Part shown: in pieces, positions 10,730-21,001 of the stretch
Layout: each line of letters opens with the position of its first letter
Position numbering within the stretch: position 1 is the stretch's first letter
Origin: Diphasiastrum complanatum
Lineage: Eukaryota; Streptophyta; Lycopodiopsida; Lycopodiales; Lycopodiaceae
Reading direction: 5' to 3'
Assembly (NCBI GenBank): GCA_029204225.1
Contig: MU835194.1
Span: forward strand, 1 to 41,089
DNA: 41,089 nt
Made by a program: the position numbers and the translations under genes
Notes under the pieces: model-generated
Told to the model about the DNA's origin: nothing
The model's input: the letters and a program-made list of their open reading frames with translations, nothing else
The model's database searches: none

Positions 10730-11284
10730 TCGATAGCAAGTTCTTTACCTCAGATAACGGCTGAGCTAAACATGACTGTCGTGGCTTCGGATCATTCTCT
10801 ATAGTTGCACGCTACATGACATACGAAAAAAATTATGAAATTGTTAGAAAACTTATCTCTATCTCTCTAATGAGGTCCATACTTTTTATAAGGCTTTCAC
10901 AATTTAGAGTATGACATCCCATGCATTGTCTTGTGTCTCAAAGTACATGTGTAATAATTAGACTCTTAGAAAGAAGTAAGGTTAACTCTCTTTAACTGTA
11001 GATAAAGGCTGAGCTGAACCCAACTGTTGTAGCATTGGATCCTCCTCTACAGCAACATGATGCATGATCAAAACTGAAATAAGGAATATATCTCATTCTC
11101 TCTCTCTTTCTCATTTTCTCTTTCTCTCTCTTTGTCTCTCTCCCTCTCCCTCTCTTTATGTAGATAGCTAGGACCGTATCAAGTTTCAAAAGAAAGAGAT
11201 GGAGAGAGAGAGAAAGAAGAAATGAGAAAGCGAACTAACCTGGGATAAACTTTTTATCATCTTCATCTACATTTGTACAGTCTT
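10730..11284. other. Non-coding, with a diverged duplicated segment and CT/GA tracts
   Basis: Sequence around 10737-10830 (GATAACGGCTGAGCTAAAC...) recurs in diverged form at 10990-11080 (GATAAAGGCTGAGCTGAAC...), a spacing of about 260 bp. CT-rich DNA at 11095-11160 is followed by GA-rich DNA at 11190-11225. No coding pattern was recognised. It lies downstream of the transposase-like gene. Confidence 0.4.
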
Positions 11285-12304
11285 TTAGAGTTCTTCCATT
11301 TTTTCACTTTGTCTCTCTATCTCCTTCCTCATTTCATCTACTTGGGAAGAATACTGCATCTCTTTTCTATAGACACTTAGGCCTCTTACTCTCTTTCGTC
11401 CCCAACTATTTTCTTCTAAAATCTTCATTACTTTGTCGTCGGGGTTTGTTCCTGACATATAATTAATTAAAATTTTTGTTCTACACAAAAAAAAAAACAT
11501 AGCTAATCAAATTTACATGCAAAATCATATACATGTTCATTATTGTATTTTATAAAATTAAATGCATTTAATATAATTTCAAAAAATATATGTTATTATA
11601 TCTCATGTTGGGTGTTACCTTCAAAGTCTCAGCCACAGGTCAGGATCCAACTCGTCTGTTTTTACTTTGCCAAAACCTTTACTAGTATGAGCATCCACAT
11701 AGATCTCGGCAACAGTTGGAGCCCTATTCTTTTCTTGTGTCTGAAATTTGGCACTCAACAATAGACAAAAATAAATGACATCATGAAAAAAGAGGTTTCG
11801 TATATCAGAGTATACAAATGCAAGTTTTGTTGTATACACACATACCAGTCTCATATTGATGTTCGCATATCCAGCTCGACCAACATTCGACATCTTTTGT
11901 TGTTTTGATCTGTTGATTTTGTTTTGTTGACTCAATTTCTAAGCAAATTATTGTACGCACATCAAGAAAATGAATAATAAGTCAGTATCAGATAAATAAA
12001 TCATGCACTAACTAGAGATGACCAAGCATTCAAGTCAAATTTTGGTTTCAAAATACATAGATAAAACAAAAAAGTGGAATACAACTTGGAAAGTTTTGCT
12101 TTTTAAATATTGACGTAGAAGCTGGCATCTCTCCTTTTCCATCCACTCAGGACATTTTGGGCTTTAAATTTTCTGCCTCTACTTTATCAATGTTGTTCTT
12201 GAGTCTCTATCTCAATGAACAAAAACTTGATGACAATTTGTCCTTGAAGTACTGTGATGAAAACTGGCAATCATATTCTGCCTGTGATATGAAATAAAAC
12301 TCAT

Positions 12305-12391
<87 letters not shown>

Positions 12392-12433
12392 ACACACACA
12401 CACACACACACACACCCTCTTTTTCACTTGAAA

Positions 12434-12502
<69 letters not shown>

Positions 12503-13104
12503 TCTACATGAGATTCAAATAAAAGTAGAGTAGTACCAACAATGCTTGACGAATTGCCTCGATTTGCACCTTTGGTACATCTCTAATTGTTGGATAATGT
12601 AGATCCAACTTGGCCTTCATCAACATGAGCATGTATGTCTTATCTATCATTACTTTATCATTGAAGGTGTATTCAAGGGGATTAGAGAATTGTCTCTTTA
12701 AATCATCTATGACCCGACGCTTCTCAGTGATAGGGACAACCCTCTAGTCTCTGAACATATTCCTATCAAACGCCCCATGACAAAGCTCTCTCATATAAGC
12801 TAGGACCTCCTTCCCGTTAACATCCTCAACAATAGCCCCTGACGTATCAATGTCATAGTATAATATCGGATCGGCTCTAGCAAGTGGGGCATTGTAACCA
12901 GGTGGTGGTGCGTCACGCATGTGCACTAGTAGGGGGCCTCTGAGGACTACCTTGTTGTGAGGCTGCTGGAGAGTTTAACATGGACCTATACTGTTGGAGA
13001 ACAACATCCATTTGTTCTCTCTGCCTAGTAGATACACTTCTTAACCAGTTCATACACTCTTCATGAGACGGAGACCCAAGAGATGGAGGGTCAGACATCT
13101 GCAT
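11285..13104 (-). pseudogene. En/Spm-type plant transposase-like gene (Transposase_24-like), broken
   Basis: Several minus-strand exons with good GT/AG sites can be read. Exon a is 13104-12537, b starts at 12281, c is about 11935-11846, d is 11741-11619, and e is 11451-11285. Exon a carries SDPPSLGSP, APPPGYNAP and RVVPITEKRRVIDDLKRQ; c carries NVGRAGYANINMRL; d carries RAPTVAEIYVDAHTSKG; e ends in a coiled-coil-like tail. This order matches, from memory, the plant Ptta/En/Spm transposase family (PF03004) carried by CACTA elements. Breaks seen are a frameshift near 12918, a stop in place of the expected Trp near 12740, and stops in exons b and d. It is not functional as read. Family assignment is moderate. 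Confidence 0.5.
12309..12500. repeat. Compound microsatellite (CT)40 then (CA)n twice
   Basis: A pure CT tract occupies 12309-12388, followed by CA repeats at 12391-12415 and 12436-12500 with a 20-bp interruption. It lies in the intron between exons a and b of the transposase-like gene and ends about 28 bases from the exon b acceptor. On the minus strand it reads (GT)n then (GA)n, which leaves little pyrimidine tract near that acceptor. Confidence 0.95.
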
Positions 13105-13956
13105 ATTAGAAATGAACTACGATTAAGATAACAATGATGAACATAAAACATAAAATTAACTATAACCACAAATCTAAACATAAACTTTATTTTCTTTTTA
13201 TTCAATTTCTCTCTGATAATTCTTACCTTTGATCCACTGTTTCTAAATCTTTAATTAAAATTTTTTAATCCTAAATCTCTTATATCATGTCCTCATGTAT
13301 ACTCTTTCTATAAATCCTTTAATCTAAACTCTAAACACTAAAGCCCTTTTCAACTGTCTTACTTGTTTTCATGATTTTAAAACGTTTATCTTTATCAAGT
13401 TGTGGCATATGCTCTTCACATTATTTTAGAAAGTTTCAATTGAAAGAAAATACCCAGAAACAAAGCAACAAGATTTTAATAAAACAAAACAACAATATTT
13501 CAACAAAACAAAGAAACAAGATTCACAATAAACAATGCTCACCTTGTCTATAAAAACTTTCTTTCAAAAGCTTTACCCCAGGAAACTTTACTCCAAACTG
13601 AGGATACTGTGATAAAACTGAGAAAAAAGAGTGTCAATGAGAGAGAGAGAGATAGACAGAGACAAAGAGGGAGAGGGAGCGCAAGCTTTACTCAAATTAC
13701 TTTAACTCTAATGAAAGAGAAACAAAAGAGTGTCAATGAGAGAGATAAAAGGATAAAGAGTCATCAAGATTTTCAAAAAACTTACTTTACTCCAAGCCCT
13801 ACTCCAAGCTTTACACCCTTTTAAATAGCTTTACTCCTTTTGAGAAGCTCTCTTATGCTCTCTTTGAAAAGGTTTACAAGCTTTTAAATAGCTTTACCTC
13901 AAGCTTTTGAAAGCTTTAACTCTGATGAAAAAAAAAAAAGTGTCAATGAGAGAGAG
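13105..13956. other. Non-coding 5' side of the transposase-like gene
   Basis: AT-rich DNA with GA-rich patches (13635-13680) and runs of AAACAAAG-like sequence around 13460-13540. No coding pattern is recognised. It may hold 5' exons or a promoter of the transposase-like gene. Confidence 0.3.
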
Positions 13957-14256
13957 AAAAGAACATAAACAACAATAAACACAAATGTAACAAAGCAAAA
14001 CAAATAAAATTTTGAATGTTGGCTATGGTGCTTACCTTTGTGTCCAATGCTTAACTTTTTGCTCAAGCCTTGGCTATGGTAAGAAGGTAAAGAGCTTTGG
14101 CCGTGAAAAAGAACATAAACAACAATAAACACAAATGTATCAAAGAAAAACAAGTGAATTTTTGAATGTTGGCTATGGTGTTCACCTTTTTGTCCAATGC
14201 TTCACTTTTTCTCCAAGCCCTGGCTATGGTGAAAAGAGCTTGGCTGTGACAAAAAA
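13957..14256. repeat. Tandem pair of about 150-bp units
   Basis: The unit beginning AAGAACATAAACAACAATAA is present near 13959 and again near 14109 and extends through GAATGTTGGCTATGGTG and CCAATGCTT. A fragment AGTGTCAATGAGAGAGA also recurs near 13630, 13731 and 13938. The minus-strand open frames across the pair have no recognisable domain and appear to be by-products of the repeat. Confidence 0.75.
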
Positions 14257-14435
14257 GCATAAGAAAGATCAAGCATCATTAGAAGAGCCATAGAGAGCAG
14301 CACCATTGCTAGGCGCAAAAATATCCTCCTCTTCACGCTCAAAAATCAAAAATCGAAATGAAAAGAAACCGTGATGCGCCAAGCAATTTGGCTTCCGGTA
14401 ATTGACTCTATGGTCGACGCTAGCAGCGTTGACTA

Positions 14436-14524
14436 TAGCGTCGATTACCAGAACTTAGTAGACGCTATGGTCAACGCTACTAGCATCGACCATAGCGTCT
14501 ACCAAGTTCTGATAATCGACGCTA
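14436..14524. repeat. 37-bp inverted repeat (hairpin) with GTCGACGCTA motifs
   Basis: Arms at 14436-14472 and 14488-14524 are inverted copies with two mismatches and a 15-base spacer. The core TAGCGTCGA / TCGACGCTA also recurs just upstream (14411-14438), so the zone holds a cluster of direct and inverted copies. It lies at the inner border of the right subterminal TTGCGG block and is a plausible protein-binding array of the CACTA-like element. Confidence 0.8.
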
Positions 14525-14956
14525 GCCAAAAAATTGCAGAAATTCTTTTCTGCAATTCTTGCCATGATGGCAAAAATTGCGGAAGTTTTCCGCAATTTTG
14601 TCCGCAATTTTTCGCAATTTTGTCTGCAATATGCAATAATTTTCTCAATTTATGCCGTCTAAAAATACCAAAACGGGAGAAATTGCGGAAAACTTTTTGC
14701 AATTTTTTCTGCAATTTCAACCGCGGAAGGTTATCCGCAATTTCTGCCACGACCTAAAAATTGCAAAAAAAAAAATCCGCAATTTTGTCTGCAATTTTTA
14801 CCACGATGAGAAAAATTGCGAAAAAACTTTCTATAGCTTTTTATGCAATTTCTGTTGCTGAAACATTTTTCGCAATTTCTGCCATGGCCTAAAAATTGCA
14901 AAAATTTGTTTCCACAATTTAGTCTGCAATTTTTACCACAATGGGAAAAATTGCGT
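14524..14956. repeat. TTGCGG subterminal repeats (right block)
   Basis: Dense direct and inverted copies of AAAAATTGCGGAAA-type motifs alternate with TGCCATGATGG / CCACGATGAG-like spacers. This is the same family as 1170-1622. The block ends within 10 bases of the end of the unrecognised reading frame on its right. Confidence 0.75.
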
Positions 14957-15737
14957 ATCGATGGTTTGCTGCATGTTGGATACCTTCAGTTGGAGCTGGT
15001 TGGGGTGTGGCTCGCTTTTTTGTGCTAGGATAAACCGCATCCAGCTCCTTGATGGCAACAGCCGCCTTAGAACCCAATTGCTTGGTGACCAACATGTGGA
15101 GGAGATACCCACATTTGGTAGTTGATTTGCGGGCTTTCAGGGCTCTACACAGCTTCTCCGCTACCTTCTCAGCCCACTTATAATTTTGAGTGGGGTCGTC
15201 CATGGTGAGGGTTAGAGAGAAGAGATCGCTTGGTGGGTTGCGATCCATCTTGGTGGCATGTACTGCGGCCATGGTGACGAGGATCTCTGAGGCGGCCCGT
15301 AGATGGGGATCCGTGATGAGTCGGATAGCAATCTCGTCGCTGGTTCAGGCAATGGTTTTGCCGTCATCTGTCAGAAACTTGGTGAAGTACTTGGCATCAT
15401 AGCTGGTGCCCTTGCCATGGATTGTCTCTCCGAGATTAGAAAAGCTGACACTCTAAAGATCCCCCGGAGAGACCTTGATAATAGAATAACTGCCAGTCTT
15501 GGATGTAATCCGAAAAGTTTGGAACTCATCCGAATAGGTCGAGTAGGCTGCTCGGATGAGGCTCTCGCTCTACTGGTCCCGAAAAAGTGTCAGATCAAAG
15601 CCAAGGTTGGTGAGGATATCCTTGGCTAGTGTGAGCTGCTCGATGCAATTCTTAAGAGAGATCATTATTATATCCCCTGAATAAGGACGAGGGGGTTTAC
15701 GGCGATGCAAGCTCAGTGAGGAATCACGGGAAGCCAT
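14957..15737 (-). pseudogene. Unrecognised protein, about 260 codons with three in-frame stops
   Basis: The frame starts at the ATG at 15737 in the strong context GCTGCCATGGC and runs without frameshift to about 14957. Only TAG, TAG and TGA codons interrupt it (near 15570, 15470 and 15350). Each stop is one transition from CAG, TGG or CGA. The N-terminus is basic (SLHRRKPPRPYSG). The middle is mixed. The C-terminal third looks helical (WAEKVAEKLCRALKARKS), followed by a Lys/Pro-rich tail (TKKRATPQPAPTE). No family was recognised. Size and basic tail would suit a gag or a virus-like nucleocapsid, but that is a guess. The 3' end runs into the CACTA-like repeats, so it may be truncated by that insertion. 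Confidence 0.6.
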
Positions 15738-15846
15738 GGCAGCAGTGATTTTAGAGTTCTCTGAGAATTTTGAAAATTTTGAAAAAATTTGGCATGAACT
15801 CGAGAGCAGCAATCTAAAATGAAATCGTGGAGAGAGGGTGGAGACC

Positions 15847-15854
15847 TATATATA
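15847..15854 (-). promoter_or_regulatory. TATA box upstream of the unknown reading frame
   Basis: TATATATA lies 110 bases before the ATG at 15737. On the minus strand it is followed by a CT-rich stretch suited to a plant transcription start. The placement suggests a promoter, possibly the U3/R part of an LTR. Confidence 0.5.
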
Positions 15855-15859
15855 GACTT

Positions 15860-16411
15860 TTTTGGACAGGAATTCGTAACTTCACCCAGAAATCGTCCTC
15901 AGTGTCCACGATTTGGTAATGATGGTCATAAATTTTGAGGCATCATTCTGAGGGCCCGCGAATTCTTGTAAGTGATTTGTGTTTCCAAAAGAGAGAAAAT
16001 CTCTGATAGTGCAAAAATATATCTGATCAAAATTTGCGGAGGTAATAGAGAAATCGTGAGGATCAATTTGAGCTCCAGCGAATTGTCCGCGAATTCTGAA
16101 CATGGATATCTGATGAAGAAAACTCCATTTTTTGATTTTTTTGACATTTTTCTTTTGAGACAAAATTCATGGAGGCCAAAAATGAATCGTTCTCTGTGAA
16201 AAAGGGGTCAAGCGAATTCTATTTGAGATGCTGTGAAAACATTTTGTCTGAAAGTATTGACTTTTGTGGTTTTCTCAGAGAAGACTGTTGGTATACCTGA
16301 TTTGATAGTATCTTGATGGGTGGAACAACAAATCACAGCAAAAAATGTTGTCGAAATGGCATACAAACAATAAAAAGAGAGAAGAAAAAATAAACAGTAG
16401 AGAAAAAATAG
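15860..16411. other. Non-coding spacer between gypsy pol and the unknown frame
   Basis: No coding pattern is recognised. CGCGAATTCT occurs near 15957 and 16088. By position it could be the 3' LTR of gypsy D or the promoter of the unknown frame. No matching second LTR was found in the window. Confidence 0.35.
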
Positions 16412-17301
16412 CTAATACATATAAAGATAGAAGCAGGGTTCGTTGTATTTTCTCAGTTGACTCCCATTGACCACAGTGTCGAGGCCTTGAGGAGTTTGGA
16501 GTTGGACATATCTAGAGGCAAAGATTTTTTTTATGACGTAAGGTCCTTGGCCCGAAAATTTCAGTTTGCCTTTGAAGGCTTTGGCTTGGTATAGCAGGAC
16601 CTTATCGCCCACCTAGAAATCTCTAAGTTTCAATGATCGATCATGCCATGCTTTTTGTCATCGTTTGTGGACTTGTTAAGCATGGATGCTGATCCGTCGT
16701 GTTTCACAGAGTTGCTCCAGATGGAATAACCTATTTGCTAGATTCTGAGGATTATCGAGCTCAAGGTTGTAGGCTACTCGAAGGGAGGGAATATGGAATT
16801 CCACATGCATAACGGCTTCTTGACCATATGTGAGCTGGAAGGGGGTTAAGCCTGTAGCTCGCTTTGGGGTAGTGCGATAAGCCCAGAGAGCAGCATGGAG
16901 TTTGAGTTTCCAATCAGATCGGCTGGATTCGACGGTTTTAGTGAGAATGCCACATAGGATTTTATTGGTGGATTTTGCTTGGCCATTGCAACGTGGATAG
17001 TATGGAGAACTTTTGCCATGTACTACAAAAAATTTGGAAAGAAGATCTACTATGACAGAGTTTAGAAAATGTGTACCCCTATCACTGATAAGCTCTAGAA
17101 GACATCCAAATCGAGCTATAACCTGTTCATAGAGAAATTTGACGGTGGAACAAGCGTCAGCATTGCGAACAGCTCTTGCTTCAGCCCATTTGGTGCACTA
17201 GTCCGTAGCTACTATGATGTAACGAGATTGTGTGTGTCGAGCAGCAGGACTAATAGCTCCGACATAATCAATTCCACATTTCTGAAAAGCTTGATCAATG
17301 G
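16412..17301 (-). pseudogene. Gypsy D integrase core and C-terminal domain
   Basis: The core reads GIDYVGAISPAARHTQ, IIVATD, a TAG, then CTKWAEARAV, ISDRGTHF and YYPRCNGQAKSTNK. The final catalytic Glu, normally in NGQAE, is Lys here, so the DDE triad is lost. The C-terminal domain (GDKVLLYQAKAFKGKLKFSG to GSQLRKY) follows after another stop and ends at 16412. The family is clear; the enzyme would be dead. Confidence 0.75.
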
Positions 17302-18160
17302 TTACAGGGTGTAAAGGCATGTAGTCTGTTTTTGAAAGTGTTTTGTGTGTTGGCAAACATCACAAGCCTTAGTGTAATTGTGTGTATCCTTGAAGAGTGT
17401 TGGCCACCAGAAACCGGCCAAGAGGATTTTCTTAGTAGTTGTTTCAGAAGAGAAATGGTCGGCACCAATACCTTCATGAGTGAGGGCAATTACAAAGGAT
17501 ATTTCTCCTTCAGTAAGACATCGTTGGATAATTCTATCTAACCCTTGCTTGTAGAGTTGTCTTGCAATTAACGTATAAGGTTTAGTTTTGAGGACCAATG
17601 CTCGTTGTTCGGGTTTAGAGAAGGAAGGATCCATCTACCCTGAAGTTAAATATTCGGTAATTTCCTTAGCCCATATAGGTGTAGAGTCAACTTGGAAAAG
17701 GATTGCATTTAGTAAATCATCGTTGACGCCTTGATCAGGGGTAGGAAGGTTAGGGATTCGGGAAAGATAATCTGCTAAAAAATGATGAATTCCCTTACGA
17801 ACCACGATCCTAAACTCAAATCCTCTTAATAATAGGATCCATCTAGTAATACGACCTGTGGTGCAGGTCTTGTTGATGAGATACAACAGTGCTTGATGAT
17901 CAGTGAAGAACGCAAAGATTTTTCCTAGAAAATAATGGCAAAACTTCTGAACCGCATATACCATTGCCAAGGCTTCGCGTTCGGTAGGGGTATAATTGAC
18001 TTCAGCAGGTATCAATTGTCGACTAAGAAAACGAATTGGGTAATCCTTTTTGAATTCTCCCGGTTGGGTGAGCACTGCTCCAATGGCATACTTGGATGCA
18101 TCGGTATGCACATGGAGTTTTTTAGAATAATCAGGAGCCCGGAGGATGGGTGCTTTGGTA
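17302..18160 (-). pseudogene. Gypsy D RNase H and integrase zinc finger
   Basis: RNase H is read at 18111-17650 (HTDASKYAIGAVLTQ, YTPTEREALAMVYA, FFTDHQALLYL), so its D, E and D residues are present. A stop (TAG) stands near 17635. The same protein then continues with the H2C2 zinc finger GFWWPTLFKDTHNY and CDVCQHTKH at about 17430-17330. Confidence 0.8.
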
Positions 18161-18234
18161 AGGGCTTTTTTGAGTTGATTGAAGTCGATGCGTTGTCCAT
18201 CCGTCCATTTGGGAACTACAACTACTTTGTAGTT

Positions 18235-19389
18235 TAAGCGTGCTTTGTTAGTGAAATCAAAAATAAAGCACCGATAGTAGTTGGCGTGGCCAAGGAGTAA
18301 ACTTCACGTATCGTACGAGGTTCCTGTAGATTTTGAATGATAAGGATCTTTTCAGGGTCAGTGGCAATGCCATTTCGTGAGATAATATGTCCTAACACAA
18401 TACCATGGGTTACCCAAATCTGGCATTTTTCAGGATTAAGAGAGATATCGAAGCGTTGACATTGGATAAAAAATTTTTGAGCACAGACAGATGACGTATT
18501 TCTTTGGAATGTGCTCCTAAATCGTCCAAGTAAACTTCTAAGGTATCGCCCATCTGTTGAGAAAAGGCCACTTGCATAACATGTTGGAAGGTGCTAGGAG
18601 CATTGCAGAGCCCAAAAGGCATGACTTTCCAGCAGAAGGTTCCCCATTCTATGGCAAAGGCGGTTTTGTGTTGATCTTCTTCAGCGATTTGGATCATATT
18701 ATATCCGCTAAAGCCATCTAAGAAGGAGTAGGCCTCATCTCCTGCTAGATTTTCTAAGATGGATTCTCCGAAAGGTAGTGGAAAATGATCACGTTCAGTG
18801 ACGGCGTTAAGTTTCTTAAAATCAACACAGATCCGGAGTTTTCCATTTTTCTTGGGACAATGACAATTGGGGAGACCCACTCAGTATGCTCAATTTCATA
18901 TATAAATCCCGCATCTAAAAGGCATTGTAATTCTTCTTTGATCTTGACCTTATAGATGGGATTGCATTTGTACGGATGACTCACAGTGGGCCTCGCACCC
19001 AGTTTAAGTGGGATACGATGCACAGCTACTTGGGGTGAGACGCCTTTCATGTCTTTATAGGTCCAGACAAAGATATGTCTAGTGGCAATCTCAAGAACTT
19101 CCTGAACAATTGTGAGGTCACCCAGCGGTTGAATTTGAAGTGGTTTTTTCATTTTCTCTTTCATAGTATGACCACATGGTTGAGGTTTTGGTGGTGGAGA
19201 GACAGTTGGTATGTCATAGAGGATCTCGTCATCAATTTGAAAGATAGTCTCCTCCTCACAGAGATCCCATGGATAGTGTGGTTGTTTGGGATAGTAGAAT
19301 TTTGTCTTAGGTTTTCCACTTGCAACCTTGGCAACGGATTCCACCTTGGAAGCATGTTGCGGATAGGTCTTCCGGGGAAGTGCTTCCAT
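18235..19389 (-). pseudogene. Gypsy D reverse transcriptase (frameshifted)
   Basis: The segment 19389-18850 carries the RT N-terminus (VHRIPLKLGARP, CLLDAGFIYEIEHTEWVSPI). A frameshift near 18860 leads to the palm with LRICVDFKKLN, PFGLCNAPSTFQ and the catalytic box VYLDDLGAHS (about 18530). Thumb sequence continues to 18235 through further frame changes (QIWVTHGIVLGHIISRNGIA). YLDD replaces the more usual Y(I/M/V)DD. It is not functional as one frame. Confidence 0.8.
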
Positions 19390-19401
19390 ATAGTTGAGGA
19401 T

Positions 19402-20088
19402 CTAAATATAAAAAATGTCCATATCTTTAGGACAATTCTGAATTCGTAAGACATTCTCGTCATCAATGAATAAATCATCTGATTCATTAGTAGGTAGCCA
19501 TGCAACATTTAGCAGCTCATCATGGTGTGGAAGAATATCAACAAAATTGATATTGATGATTGGTGTATCCAAATCATGTAATTGGTCATGATCGATCGAG
19601 TGTAAAGAGGTACAATTATCCTGATGTTGAGCACAGTAATCGGCATTCACACAATCAATGGTAGCTAGATTGTGACTCCAGTTTATGATATCAGTAGATT
19701 TAACATAATGACCTTTTTCGTGGCTGTACTGGTATGGCTCAAATACTGAATTGGTGGTTGAGGATCCCTCGTCATGTATGCGTGCAGGTTTGAGTTTACC
19801 CGTTGAGTCAATTGTGACAGAATTGTCACGATTACCAAAAGTGACTCGGCCTTTGCTCCAGTCATGAACGACTCGTGCATTGGTGAGCCACAGACGACCA
19901 AGTAGTAATACATAAGAATAGGCATTATTGGGAATATCAAGTACTATAAGGTCAACAGAAAATTTGAGACCTCCTAGTTTGATCAGCACGTGCGGAAGGA
20001 AACCGGTAGGTCGGACCACACTTTGATGAACCATTCGAAGCTGACAAGTAGGTTTGGCTAGCTTGTCTCTCAGATTCCATTCCATCAT
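19402..20088 (-). pseudogene. Gypsy D protease, C-terminal half
   Basis: The frame carries the retropepsin C-terminal pattern SVDLIVLDIPNNAYSYVLLLG followed by RLWLTNARVVHDW, comparable to the ILGRPWL motif of plant gypsy proteases. The catalytic D(T/S)G that should precede it is missing, consistent with truncation near 20095. A linker of about 150 residues with no known domain follows and leads into the RT frame. Confidence 0.7.
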
Positions 20089-20095
20089 GAGGGAT

Positions 20096-20639
20096 GTACT
20101 TGTGTATGAATGTGCTTGTTGATTCTTCCTTTTTTTAGGTTTGGATTTGTGATTAATATAGGTAGATGTGCAAGGCTTAGTGGCTGATCATAACCAATCA
20201 GATTTGATGTTGAGGATTTTTTATTACAAATGTTGAGTGATATTTGTAATAAACACCTTGTAGGATTTTGGAGTTCTTAGTTAGATTCAATTTTGTTGAT
20301 ATGGTGGTCAATAGGAATAGATTCATTCTTATTCATTGTTTCTTGCTTACTTTAGATTAGTAATAATCTACATTCTGTAAGAAACCAAAGAAGATTTGAA
20401 CAGGCTATAGAACGTAGATATCTAAGTCCTGATAGATCACAAATTTAAGTTGAGCTTCCATTATCAGTTAAGGATCGAGATCAGCAGGCCGTAGATGTGC
20501 CAATCTGACAGGCGGGGCACATCACCATTATACTGCAAACTATAGGATTGAGAAGAGAAGTAGAGCTCTTGTGGGCTGTAGGTTGATAGGAAATTTGTAA
20601 ACAGTATCAATAGAACCAGTAAACATTGTGCTAGTGAAT
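20096..20639. other. AT-rich DNA without recognised content
   Basis: Recognisable gypsy sequence ends at about 20095 and copia RT sequence begins near 20640. Nothing between them was recognised. The change at 20095 marks a truncation or old junction. Confidence 0.4.
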
Positions 20640-20996
20640 CATCCAAAAAAGGGCTGGAAGACAAAGTGTTCCATCTCAAGAGGAGCTTGTATGGTTTGAA
20701 ACAAGCTTCTAGATCTTGGAATACAAGGCTCAATACTTTTCTTATCTCTATTGGATTTACTCCTAGTGAGTATGATTCCACTTTGTACATAATATTTAGC
20801 AAAAAAGACATTGTACTTTTATTGCTTTATGTGTTGATAATATCATACTTAGTGGAGATAACTTAGAAGGGATTGAGAAAACTGAACTAGATTTATCCAA
20901 AGAATTCAAGATGGTAGATCTCAGCCATAATGTAGGACTCTTTTTAGCAATTTTGCCTTGTTGATGGATCTCGAGATCATGAAATTAATTCTAGGC
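20640..20996 (+). pseudogene. Old copia RT fragment, target of copia C
   Basis: The plus strand carries SLYGLKQASRSWNTRL and SIGFTPSEYDSTLYI. A frame change then separates this from remnants resembling LSKEFKMVDL. These are the fingers-to-palm part of a copia RT similar to that of copia C, but older. The YVDD region is damaged (LYVLIISYL). The fragment ends at 20996 where the target duplication TTGAT of copia C begins. Confidence 0.75.
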
Positions 20997-21001
20997 TTGA
21001 T

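Larger units (their letters stand above)
10550..14956 (-). mobile_element. CACTA-like DNA transposon with decayed transposase
   Basis: The interval is framed by the same TTGCGG / CCGCAATTTTT repeats seen at 1170-1622, at 10580-10700 on the left and 14524-14956 on the right. It contains a minus-strand multi-exon gene like the plant En/Spm-associated transposase. CACTATGAAAAAAATTG at 10598 could be the left terminus, but a TTGCG motif also lies outside it. No TAGTG end or 3-bp duplication is seen on the right, where the repeats stop at the reading frame ending near 14957. The bounds are approximate and the call is an inference from the shared repeats plus the gene. Confidence 0.45.
16412..20095 (-). 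mobile_element. Gypsy element D, 5'-truncated pol
   Basis: This is a minus-strand Ty3/gypsy polyprotein in the order protease C-terminal half, RT, RNase H, H2C2 zinc finger, integrase core, and integrase C-terminal domain. That order separates it from copia. The protease lacks its catalytic N-terminal part, and gag and LTRs are absent, because recognisable sequence stops at about 20095. The motif GFWWPTLFKD suggests the plant Athila/Tat branch, but this is only an impression. Frameshifts and stops break the frame. Confidence 0.85.

Noticed and set aside
12207-12496. Open frames encoding poly Arg-Glu and Cys-Val
   Set aside because: They are translations of pure CT and CA dinucleotide repeats, with no real protein signal.
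12309-12500. CRISPR-like or satellite array
   Set aside because: These are simple dinucleotide runs without spacers; nothing CRISPR-like occurs in the window.
13899-14272. Minus-strand Phe/Val-rich frames resembling membrane proteins
   Set aside because: The two frames are copies from the 150-bp tandem units, with no start context or family.
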